Under the pieces are notes generated by a model. It was not told the origin of the DNA, ran no database searches, and worked only from the letters and a program-made list of their open reading frames with translations. A program made the position numbers and the translations under genes. From the NCBI GenBank assembly GCA_001897855.1, contig MKUO01000017.1, forward strand, positions 186,001 through 250,000: DNA of 64,000 nt, read 5' to 3'. The DNA comes from Bacteroidetes bacterium 43-93 (GTDB taxonomy: Bacteria > Bacteroidota > Bacteroidia > Chitinophagales > Chitinophagaceae). Shown in pieces: positions 40,230 through 49,120 of the stretch (its first letter is position 1; every line of letters starts with the position of its first letter).

Positions 40230-43200
40230 ATGGCTTACAAAAGAATCGCATTACTCCTTTGCGCGTGCATTTTCGTCTTTGCACGGGTACAGGCACAAAC
40301 AAGCTGTCCCACCAATATTGATTTTGAGCTGGGTAATTTTACGAATTGGAACCTGTACACAGGTCTTTGCTGTCCGATAAGTACCCCTACTCCGGGGCAG
40401 GTTACGGGGCGGCATACCATTACCAGTGGCACAGCTACAGATCCGTTTGGCGGTTTCCCGGTTGTGGCGCCTGCCAGCGGGGTGTATTCATTAAAGCTTG
40501 GCAATAGTAATACCAATGCAGAAGCAGAACGTGCCCGCTATTATGTACATGTACCAAGCGGCGTTAATAATTATAGTGTCATCTTTAGGTACGCTGTAGT
40601 TTTTGAAGATCCCGGGCACAATGCGGCCGATCAGCCGAGGTTTGAGGTAAAGGCTTTTGACTCAGCCACTAACGCAATAGTGAATTGCAGTCAGTTTACT
40701 TATGTAGCAGCTTCGAACCTGCCGGGTTTTGCACTTTCTACTGTCAGGAATAACACTTATTATAAGTCGTGGGCTACCGCCAGCCTGAACCTTACAGGTT
40801 ATGCAGGCCGTACCGTTGCGATAGACTTTGCCTCTGGTGACTGCGCATTAGGCGCGCACTTTGGCTACGGCTATGTAGATATGAATTGTGGCCTCTTCCA
40901 GATACAAACATTACTCAACTGCGATACAGCCAGCACTATCAGTTTGTCTGCACCTCCCGGTTTTGATACTTATGTGTGGAGAGATTCTGCTACTATGTCC
41001 TATATGACCAGCGGACAGAACGTCAATATCACCAAACCAACGCATACCACTACTTACGCAGTTATACTTACGCCATTTTCAGGCTTCGGTTGCCCGGATA
41101 CATTATATACAACAGTCAAAGTCAATAATTTATCTATTGATGCCGGCAGGGATACTACCTTCTGCAGCGCTGCATCTACGCAGTTACGTGCTACGGGCAC
41201 AGGTACAGCCACCCCGCTCACCTATTCATGGACTCCTACTACAGGACTTAGCTGCAGCACTTGCGTGAACCCTGTCGCGACCGTCTCCGCAACAAAAACC
41301 TATTATGTAACGGTAAAGGATGCAGACAATTGCAGCAAAACCGATAGTGTAAAGATCAATATCAGTACACTTGCAGTGAACGCCTCTAATGATACCACTA
41401 TATGCAATGGCAGCAGTGTGCAGCTCAACGCCGGTGCTACCGGCAATGCCCCGGCCTTTACCTACAACTGGACGCCTAACACGGCATTAAGCTGCAATAC
41501 ATGCGCCAGCCCTGTAAGCAATACCACTGTCGATCGTACTTATTACGTCACAGTTACTGATACTTTTCATTGTTCTAAATCAGATTCGGTAAAAATAATA
41601 TTCAGCAATCCATCGCTTGCTGTCAGCGGGCAAAACCTGTCTTGCTTTAATTCGCAGAATGGCTCGGCAACAGCAGTGGGCAGCAATGGCCATTCGCCAT
41701 ACGCTTATAGCTGGAATACCACCCCGGCGCGTACTACATCTACGATCACCAGCCTGGCAGCGGGTAAATATATAGTAACACTTACCGACAGTGTAGGCTG
41801 CACGCGCAGAGACAGCATTACGCTGACACAACCTAATTTATTGATCGCCAACACCTCTGCAACAACCAATGTAAGCTGCAACAATGGCAACAATGGCACT
41901 GCAACAGTATTGGCAACGGGCGGTACAGCACCTTATACTTATAGCTGGAATACAACACCGGTACAAACAGGCACAACAGCAACCGGGCTTGCAGCAGGTA
42001 ATTATATAGTTACCGTAAGAGATAGCAACGGATGCTCTGATACAGCACTGGCAGTAATTACAGAACCTGTAAAACTGGTAGCTAGCATAACCGCTACAAC
42101 TAACGTTAGCTGCCATAGCGGTAATAATGGTGCGGCAACAGTAAGCACTACAGGAGGTACCGGCTCTTATACTTACAGGTGGAATACCAGCCCTGCACAA
42201 TCCACAGCAACAGCCACAGGACTTACAGCCGGTAGCTATATTGTTACAGTAACAGATAGCAACGGATGTTCTGATACAGCATTGGCTGTTATAACGGAAC
42301 CAACTGCGCTGGATGCATCCATCTACTCTACCACCCAGGTAAGCTGCAATGGAGGTAACAACGGTATAGCAGTAGCAATAGCTACAGGAGGCACACCTAA
42401 TTATACTTACAGCTGGAATACGAGTCCTGCGCAAACAACAGCTACGGCAACAGGATTAACGGCCGGTGTATATATAGTAACGGTGACGGACGCCCATGGA
42501 TGTACGGATACTGCATTAGCAACCATTTCGCAATCTACCTCTCTTGTCGCTTCTATAGCTTCCAGCACAAATATTGCCTGCTATGGGGGAACTAACGGCA
42601 CGGCATCTGTTTCGGTATCGGGTGGCACACCTGCTTATACATACAGTTGGAACACTACACCTACTCGCACTACGTCTTCCGTTACAGGGCTCGCAACCGG
42701 CAATTATACGGTGACCGTTACCGATGCCAATGGCTGCTCCAGCTTTGCTACGGTTGCCATCACACAACCGGCACAGTTAGATGCTGTTATTGACTCCATA
42801 AAAAATGTGAACTGTGCGAATGGCAATGATGGTGCACTATCGGTATATGTTTCTGGCGGCACACCGGCATATACTTACAGTTGGAATACAACGCCGGCAA
42901 AAACCACAGCATTAGCGACAGGCCTGACTGCAGGTACCTATACCGTAGTGGTTACTGATGCTCATGGCTGCACAGATACAGCTACAAGAGCCATTACACA
43001 ACCTACCCCGTTAGTTGCAGGTATTGCTTCAACAGCTAACGTTAGCTGCTATGGAGATAATAATGGTACCGCCTCTGTAAATGTTACAGGCGGCACGCCG
43101 GGCTATACCTATAGCTGGAATACAACACCGGCACAAACAACGCAAGCAGCCCATAACCTCGTTGCAGGTAATTATATTGTTACCGTAACGGATACAAAAG

Positions 43201-45857
43201 GTTGCGTTGATACGGCACTGGCTACTATCACACAGCCCACATTGCTTAATGGATATATCAGCAACGCTCAAAATATAACATGTAACGGCACCAATAACGG
43301 TACGGCCACAGTAGCCGCCAATGGTGGTACAGCGCCATATACTTATAGCTGGAATACAATACCGGCACAAACTACCGCTACAATAACCGGCCTTGCACCC
43401 GGAACTTATACCGCCACAATAACTGATGCACATGGGTGTACCGACACGGCTGTGATAGTAATTACAGAACCAAATGTACTGGTGGCTGCTATGGGAACGG
43501 TTACCAATCCAAACTGTAATAATGGCAATGGAAGCGCCACAGTTGTAGTTACAGGAGGCACCCCAGCCTATACTTATAGCTGGAACACTACACCGGCACA
43601 AACAACGGCTACAGCGACCCTTTCAGGTAGCGGAACATACATTGTTACCGTAACTGATAGTCATGGTTGCACAGATACAGCAATGGCAACAATTATACAG
43701 CCTGCCCTGCTTACTGCTGCCATAACGAGTACAACGAATGTTAGCTGCTACAACGGTAACAATGGAGCTGCCACTGTCTTGGCCAACGGGGGTACACCTG
43801 GATATACTTATAGCTGGAACACCACACCGACACAAACAACAGCTACAGCTACCGGACTTACTGCAGGTACAAAAACGGTAACCGTTACAGACAGTAAAGG
43901 CTGTACGTACCAGGTTTCGGCAAATATTACACAACCTACTGCACTTATAGCAAGCACAAGCAGTACCACTAATGTTGACTGCAACGGAAATAAAACCGGC
44001 GCGGCAACTGTCAGCGTAAATGGTGGTACTCCTGGATATACTTATACCTGGAACACGGTACCAGCGCAAACAACCCCTGCCGCAACAGGACTAGGTGCTG
44101 GATATTATATTGTTACCGTGCTGGATGCACATGGCTGCAGTGATACTGCTACTGCTACCATCACCCAGCCTACCGCTTTGTCAGCTATACCTACAACAAT
44201 AGATGTAGTATGCTTTGGCGGAAACAATGGTCGTGCCGGGGTAACCGTTTCGGGGGGAACACCAACTTACTCATATAGCTGGAATACGACACCTGCACAA
44301 ACAACCGCCGCAACAACCGGCTTACCTGCCGGCAGCTATACGGTTGTGGTAACAGATAAAAACGGCTGCAGGGATACTGCTGTTTCTATAATCGGGCAGC
44401 CAACTCAGTTAATGGTATCGATTGACAGCAGTAATAATGTAAAATGTCATGATGGCAATGATGGTAGCGCGTTAGCCGGCGCATCCGGTGGCACCGCACC
44501 ATATAGTTATAGCTGGAATACCAGTCCTGCACAGAAAACTGCCTCGGCTACTACCCTGCCTGCCGGCAAGTACACGGTTACAGTCACCGATAAAAATGGT
44601 TGTGTTAACAGCGATACCGTCACTATAAGCCAGCCTGCACCTTTTATTGCAACTGCACAAGCCCTCAGTAAAACCTGCATCGGGTCAGCTGGCGGTGAAG
44701 TGGAAGGCTATGCTATCGGTGGCGTATCGCCATACACATATTCATGGAATACTACGCCCGTACAAACCGGAACAAATGCAACCGGCCTTAGCGCAGGCAG
44801 CTATACGCTGACAATAAAAGATGCTAACGGATGTGTTGCCACTGCTAATACTGACGTCTTTAATTTCCCCCCCATGCAACTGGATGTAACTCCATCCTCT
44901 AATTTATGCCAGGATAAAGATTTCCAGCTTTATGTAAGCGGTGGTAATTCCTATGTGTGGACAGATAGCAGTACTCTTTCGTGTGGCTCATGCAGCAACC
45001 CTGTAGCCCACCCTAAAATGACTACTACTTACCAGGTAGTAGCGACAGATACGAATGGCTGCCGCGATACCGGCGCGGTAACGCTATCTATCATTACCCG
45101 CCAGGATATTACCAAGGGGCCTAACCAGGATATTTGCGATGGTTCCTCTGCCCAGCTACATGCTGCCGGAGGTATCAGTTATGAATGGTCACCTGCCGGT
45201 TCACTCAACAATGCAAGCATTCCCGACCCGGTAACCAGCATACACGAATCGACTACCTTCCGTGTGATCATTAAAGAAAATGAATGTTTCACAGATACCT
45301 TGTACCAAACGATAAACGTATACCCTATGCCAACAATTGACCTGGGGCCTGACAGGAAAGTTTCGCCGGGGACACCAATACAGCTACATGCTGCCGTTAC
45401 CAACGCCAATAATATTAAATGGACGCCTGCTACATACCTGAGTTGCGATGATTGCATAGATCCTGTTGCAACTTTAGACAAAACCACGAGGTATAATGCC
45501 AAAGTAACCAATGAAGCAGGCTGCACTGCCGAAGACGATATACTCCTGACTGTTAGCTGCGATGGTACCGTAATGTTTGTACCTAATACATTTACTCCTA
45601 ATGGTGATGGTGTTAATGACGTATTCCTCCCTTCTGTAACAGGGATAAGGACCATTACACACATGGCAGTGTATAACCGCTGGGGGCAGATAGTATATGA
45701 AGTGAACAATGCCCCGGCAAACGATCAGCGATATGGCTGGGACGGAACCTTCAAAGGGCAGGAATTAACACCCGATGTATATGTATATATGATAAGTGCA
45801 TTTTGTACAAACGGGGAACCTATTAATGTAAAAGGCGATATTTCACTGATACGTTAG
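40230..45857 (+). CDS. Giant SprB-repeat surface adhesin with T9SS type B sorting domain
   Basis: 1,875 residues. Signal peptide 1-23 (ending RVQA). Residues about 24-230 form a lectin/MAM-like N-terminal domain with several Cys. About 230-460 hold PKD/Ig-like domains with paired Cys (LSCSTCVNPVA). About 461-1543 are 14 tandem SprB repeats of about 77 residues, each with YSWNTTPAQ and GCTDTA motifs. Then come Ig-like domains with LSCGSCSNPVA and LSCDDCIDPVA, and from about residue 1780 a CHU_C/type B sorting domain (FVPNTFTPNGDGVNDVF, YNRWGQIVYE). SprB-like proteins are surface adhesins moved by gliding motors. Secretion should be by T9SS. Adjacent to the pilin/usher-like cluster. Confidence 0.93.
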   Translation: MAYKRIALLLCACIFVFARVQAQTSCPTNIDFELGNFTNWNLYTGLCCPISTPTPGQVTGRHTITSGTATDPFGGFPVVAPASGVYSLKLGNSNTNAEAERARYYVHVPSGVNNYSVIFRYAVVFEDPGHNAADQPRFEVKAFDSATNAIVNCSQFTYVAASNLPGFALSTVRNNTYYKSWATASLNLTGYAGRTVAIDFASGDCALGAHFGYGYVDMNCGLFQIQTLLNCDTASTISLSAPPGFDTYVWRDSATMSYMTSGQNVNITKPTHTTTYAVILTPFSGFGCPDTLYTTVKVNNLSIDAGRDTTFCSAASTQLRATGTGTATPLTYSWTPTTGLSCSTCVNPVATVSATKTYYVTVKDADNCSKTDSVKINISTLAVNASNDTTICNGSSVQLNAGATGNAPAFTYNWTPNTALSCNTCASPVSNTTVDRTYYVTVTDTFHCSKSDSVKIIFSNPSLAVSGQNLSCFNSQNGSATAVGSNGHSPYAYSWNTTPARTTSTITSLAAGKYIVTLTDSVGCTRRDSITLTQPNLLIANTSATTNVSCNNGNNGTATVLATGGTAPYTYSWNTTPVQTGTTATGLAAGNYIVTVRDSNGCSDTALAVITEPVKLVASITATTNVSCHSGNNGAATVSTTGGTGSYTYRWNTSPAQSTATATGLTAGSYIVTVTDSNGCSDTALAVITEPTALDASIYSTTQVSCNGGNNGIAVAIATGGTPNYTYSWNTSPAQTTATATGLTAGVYIVTVTDAHGCTDTALATISQSTSLVASIASSTNIACYGGTNGTASVSVSGGTPAYTYSWNTTPTRTTSSVTGLATGNYTVTVTDANGCSSFATVAITQPAQLDAVIDSIKNVNCANGNDGALSVYVSGGTPAYTYSWNTTPAKTTALATGLTAGTYTVVVTDAHGCTDTATRAITQPTPLVAGIASTANVSCYGDNNGTASVNVTGGTPGYTYSWNTTPAQTTQAAHNLVAGNYIVTVTDTKGCVDTALATITQPTLLNGYISNAQNITCNGTNNGTATVAANGGTAPYTYSWNTIPAQTTATITGLAPGTYTATITDAHGCTDTAVIVITEPNVLVAAMGTVTNPNCNNGNGSATVVVTGGTPAYTYSWNTTPAQTTATATLSGSGTYIVTVTDSHGCTDTAMATIIQPALLTAAITSTTNVSCYNGNNGAATVLANGGTPGYTYSWNTTPTQTTATATGLTAGTKTVTVTDSKGCTYQVSANITQPTALIASTSSTTNVDCNGNKTGAATVSVNGGTPGYTYTWNTVPAQTTPAATGLGAGYYIVTVLDAHGCSDTATATITQPTALSAIPTTIDVVCFGGNNGRAGVTVSGGTPTYSYSWNTTPAQTTAATTGLPAGSYTVVVTDKNGCRDTAVSIIGQPTQLMVSIDSSNNVKCHDGNDGSALAGASGGTAPYSYSWNTSPAQKTASATTLPAGKYTVTVTDKNGCVNSDTVTISQPAPFIATAQALSKTCIGSAGGEVEGYAIGGVSPYTYSWNTTPVQTGTNATGLSAGSYTLTIKDANGCVATANTDVFNFPPMQLDVTPSSNLCQDKDFQLYVSGGNSYVWTDSSTLSCGSCSNPVAHPKMTTTYQVVATDTNGCRDTGAVTLSIITRQDITKGPNQDICDGSSAQLHAAGGISYEWSPAGSLNNASIPDPVTSIHESTTFRVIIKENECFTDTLYQTINVYPMPTIDLGPDRKVSPGTPIQLHAAVTNANNIKWTPATYLSCDDCIDPVATLDKTTRYNAKVTNEAGCTAEDDILLTVSCDGTVMFVPNTFTPNGDGVNDVFLPSVTGIRTITHMAVYNRWGQIVYEVNNAPANDQRYGWDGTFKGQELTPDVYVYMISAFCTNGEPINVKGDISLIR
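41613..44860 (+). repeat. Fourteen tandem SprB-type coding repeats, about 230 bases each
   Basis: Each repeat codes (GGTP)xYTYSWNTxPAQTTxTATGL, a GxYxVTVTDxxGCxDTA block and a TITQPTxL linker. The repeats differ at many synonymous positions, showing they are old or maintained by selection. Confidence 0.9.
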
Positions 45858-45886
45858 TATATTAGCATTACCATAAATCGTTAAGT

Positions 45887-46459
45887 ATGACAAAATATTT
45901 TTTATCTGCCGTTCTGATGCTTACCACCGCAAGCGCTATAGCCCAAACTTCCGTATCTAAGAAGAATGGTAAAATAGTACTGCAGAATGGCGGTAAACAA
46001 ACTGTTGTTACCGACAGTAAAGATGCAGGCACACCCTACCTGTATAACAACAAAGTGTATTACCTGCAAAAATCTGCAGTTAACGGCAATACCAAAATCA
46101 CATCCTATGATGTGGTCAGTAACCAGAACACTGATGTGGTGCGTATTGGGATGAAATCTGACGACGGCTATACGGTGAAATCAGACATTACCAATATGAT
46201 ACTCAATGCCAATAAAGGGTTAATATACTTTACTACGCTTGATACTTATAATGGAACTCCCTACTCGCTTACATGGTTATATAATATTAACGATGGCAAA
46301 TACAAAGTATTCAGCGATGGTAAGCTCGATAATATTGACTATGAAAACAATGTAACTGTTGTATTTGAAGGCATAGACCCCAAAGGCCATTATACACAAA
46401 TGGCGCATTATACCATCGACCACGACCTTATAAAAATGGACGACAGGCTATATAAATAA
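45887..46459 (+). CDS. Secreted protein of unknown function
   Basis: 190 residues, signal peptide MTKYFLSAVLMLTTASAIAQ. The rest is beta-rich with propeller-like blades (YLYNNKVYYLQKSAVNGNTKITSYDVVS, GLIYFTTLDTYNGTPYSLTWLYNINDGKYKVFSDG). It follows the adhesin by 29 bases on the same strand and is probably co-transcribed. Function unknown. Confidence 0.65.
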   Translation: MTKYFLSAVLMLTTASAIAQTSVSKKNGKIVLQNGGKQTVVTDSKDAGTPYLYNNKVYYLQKSAVNGNTKITSYDVVSNQNTDVVRIGMKSDDGYTVKSDITNMILNANKGLIYFTTLDTYNGTPYSLTWLYNINDGKYKVFSDGKLDNIDYENNVTVVFEGIDPKGHYTQMAHYTIDHDLIKMDDRLYK

Positions 46460-46469
46460 TATTGCTCAG

Positions 46470-46506
46470 GCTCTGCAAGTGGTTGCAGTACGATCACTTG
46501 TAGAGC
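46470..46506. terminator. Possible hairpin terminator between convergent genes
   Basis: 12-bp inverted repeat GCTCTGCAAGTG / CACTTGTAGAGC with one G-T pair and a 13-base loop. No T run follows. It overlaps the end of the minus-strand gene at 46494. Confidence 0.4.
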
Positions 46507-48362
46507 TGCAGGCATAGATCATCTACATATGCCTCATGCTGGTAATTATTCCATACATCCAGTATTATCTCATCCCCTTCTTTTAGATCGTCAGGTATCT
46601 TCACAAAATAATACACCTCACCCCATCGGCGGTGCTCGTAATGATTGAGATCAAAATTATCAGGCGCATGTTTACAGGTGCCATCAGCAAGCCCTATTTT
46701 GTTATCTGCCCGGCAACCCTTCCAAAGAACAAATTTATCTCCGCGTTTGATGCCCAGCTCCAGTAACAATTTCGTTCTTGCAGGCCAGGTAGGGAACATA
46801 AACCTGCCGCTGCATCTAAACCATTTTGCATCGCCAAACATTCCTTTATGGTACTGCATCTTCAAGGCCGCGTCCAGGTATTCTTCCCCCTCCCGTACAT
46901 GGTAGATGTATTTGGTTCCTGCAATGGAGTCCGGTATGTAATGATCAGATGTTGAGTCCTCAAATCCCTGGCATCCCAACGACTTTACGAATTGGACGCT
47001 GCCTTTCCGGGGTTGCCATTCTGCTACATCAAGCGTAACCAGGTCGTTATAATGCAGTTTTGATTGATACAATACGCCAAGGTTATACCACATATTCGAT
47101 TCCTCGCTTCTCATAAGGCTTTGAGACTGCAACATGCTCCACGAATAGTTGACAGAGAAAAAGAATATACAACAGATTGCAAATACTGTTTTTACAACGG
47201 CGCCTTTGCTTGCTATATATTGTATAAAAGCAGCCAGCGGAATTGCTAACAATGGATACATGTGCAGCATAGGGCGGCTGCCGTAGCCATTGATATAATT
47301 ATAGCAATACCAGGCATAGATCAGGTAAGTATATATAGGCATCACTACCAGGATGCTGAATACCCATCTGTTGATCTTTTTATACAGCAGCAGGCCCGCG
47401 ATGGCAAATATCATTACCGGTGCATAAGGCAGCCAGCCATTTGAGAAATAAAACAGGCCCTCTATGATCTTTGGATGCCGCCAATGGAAGCCCTGGCTGC
47501 CGTAACTATAGAAAACATATTGTCCCGTTGCCATCTTCCAATAGGCAAATTGTGGCAGGAACGGTATCAAAGCACCTAAAGCACAGAGGAATAATCCCCA
47601 CTTGTTGGCTGCCAGGAATCTGAGCTTTTGCATAAATGTTTCCCTGTTATACACATTATACCAAAGCGGGATAAATACACAAACAATATCGGTAGGCCTT
47701 GTTACGACGATCATTCCTGCGATCATCCCCAACAGCAGAAAACGGCCGCCGGATGGTTTCTCATGAACACTTACCGTAAGCAATAATAACCAGGCATATA
47801 AGAAAAACAATATCGTATGGCTCATCCCGGGCTGATAAACTACGAACCAAAACAAGTTAGTTCCCAGGTAAAGGATCACCACTGCTGCTACCGATACTAT
47901 CTCATCAAAATACTTTCGCAAAAGGCGGTACACAAGCAACAGCCCAAGTAAACCATAAACTGCAGTAGCTATTCGCATCCAGGTATTATAGGTATCTGAA
48001 TAGCCATTGGCCGGCAGGCCTTTTGCTTTTTCGATCGCGTGCGCTACCAGGAAGAAGGGCATCTCCATACAGGCTACACCATAGGTGTACTGATCTACAA
48101 CTATACCCTTTTTGCTGCGTACCCCCTCGTCCCGCATTTCCCCGGCATACCTCATCACCGAGAAGGGTATACCCTTATCTTCAGGCAATTGTTCGGGCTT
48201 AGCCAGGTTATGATAAATAAATACGGATGGCAGGTACATGTAGTAGCCCAGCGCATCTCCATACAAAATAGATGAATGTTGGGTATAGCGGGCATTAAAC
48301 AGCAGGGACACCCCTGCTGTCAACACCAATAATATGCTTATAAAAACCTTCTTTAGCAGCAT
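46494..48362 (-). CDS. Polytopic membrane protein, GT-C glycosyltransferase-like
   Basis: 622 residues with about ten membrane segments up to residue 410 and a soluble C-terminal domain. An early loop after segment 1 (YGDALGYYMYLPS) contains an acidic residue, as in GT-C enzymes; GYSDTYNTWMRIATAVYGL follows. The C-terminal 200 residues are beta-rich (ELGIKRGDKFVLWKGCRADN). Donor and acceptor are unknown. It is convergent with the secreted gene at 45887. Confidence 0.72.
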   Translation of the reverse strand: MLLKKVFISILLVLTAGVSLLFNARYTQHSSILYGDALGYYMYLPSVFIYHNLAKPEQLPEDKGIPFSVMRYAGEMRDEGVRSKKGIVVDQYTYGVACMEMPFFLVAHAIEKAKGLPANGYSDTYNTWMRIATAVYGLLGLLLVYRLLRKYFDEIVSVAAVVILYLGTNLFWFVVYQPGMSHTILFFLYAWLLLLTVSVHEKPSGGRFLLLGMIAGMIVVTRPTDIVCVFIPLWYNVYNRETFMQKLRFLAANKWGLFLCALGALIPFLPQFAYWKMATGQYVFYSYGSQGFHWRHPKIIEGLFYFSNGWLPYAPVMIFAIAGLLLYKKINRWVFSILVVMPIYTYLIYAWYCYNYINGYGSRPMLHMYPLLAIPLAAFIQYIASKGAVVKTVFAICCIFFFSVNYSWSMLQSQSLMRSEESNMWYNLGVLYQSKLHYNDLVTLDVAEWQPRKGSVQFVKSLGCQGFEDSTSDHYIPDSIAGTKYIYHVREGEEYLDAALKMQYHKGMFGDAKWFRCSGRFMFPTWPARTKLLLELGIKRGDKFVLWKGCRADNKIGLADGTCKHAPDNFDLNHYEHRRWGEVYYFVKIPDDLKEGDEIILDVWNNYQHEAYVDDLCLQLYK

Positions 48363-48406
48363 GGCGGTAATGTACTACAGATGGTACAAAACCCCAAATA
48401 TGGTCT

Positions 48407-48997
48407 TTATTGTATCAATAGCTTTTGAGAAAATACATCCTGTCCATCGGTAGCATACACAATGTATCGGCCGGGTTGCAGGTTAGATACGTTCAGATCG
48501 GCTTCCTGCACATCTTCAAATGCTCCCTTCCAAACAATTGTGCCGGTAATATCAGCGATATAAACAGATACATATTGCAGATCTTTATTAAACCTCACAT
48601 GCGCAGATGAGGTGGCAGGATTTGGCCAAAAGCCAAACACTACGTTACTGGTAACTTTATTTACAGATGTAGCAGGGCTTACGGTAAAGCTGCCCGTCAT
48701 GCCCATAGACGCATGTGGCGTGCATTGGTAGCTATAGGTACCCGCAACGGCTGGTACGTACACAAATGTCTGCTGGCTATGATCAAGAGGATTATCCCAT
48801 GCAACTGCGCTGTCTGGTATCGAGGTGCTGGTGGTGGTATGCGTACCGCTTGCCCACAAAAACATGACGGTATCGCCAAGATAAACAGTTGCCTGCGCGG
48901 GGTCAAATTCATAGTCTTTAGCAATAATAGTTATCTTATTGGCGCGCCCTGCAAAAGATAATAATATTAAAACAGCAAATAGTACATAACGTCTCAT
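48407..48997 (-). CDS. T9SS-exported cupredoxin (type 1 copper) protein
   Basis: 196 residues from ATG 48997 (MRRYVLFAVLILLSFAGRA signal). Residues about 20-105 are a plastocyanin-like fold with copper ligands: His in GTHTTTS, then Cys, His and Met in YQCTPHASMGM. Residues about 115-196 are a T9SS type A sorting domain (FGFWPNPATSSAHVRF, GRYIVYATDGQDVFSQKLLIQ). It is probably a surface electron carrier or copper protein. The upstream open frame to 49069 is not needed because the signal peptide starts at 48997. Confidence 0.85.
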   Translation of the reverse strand: MRRYVLFAVLILLSFAGRANKITIIAKDYEFDPAQATVYLGDTVMFLWASGTHTTTSTSIPDSAVAWDNPLDHSQQTFVYVPAVAGTYSYQCTPHASMGMTGSFTVSPATSVNKVTSNVVFGFWPNPATSSAHVRFNKDLQYVSVYIADITGTIVWKGAFEDVQEADLNVSNLQPGRYIVYATDGQDVFSQKLLIQ

Positions 48998-49120
48998 AAT
49001 CGTTCCTTTTTTAATTACATAGCAGAAAAAGTTATGCCCCGGGAAGGAGACCAAGCCCGGCAATGACAAATTGAAAATTTAACTTTATGTATTATATTGT
49101 GGATTATCTGAATGTAGTTT

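Noticed and set aside
41580-44660. Long open frames on the minus strand opposite the SprB repeats
   Set aside because: They arise from the repeated coding sequence and have no independent start, domain or composition.
41613-44860. CRISPR-like array
   Set aside because: The repeats are long, coding and in frame; no short identical repeat with unique spacers exists in the window.
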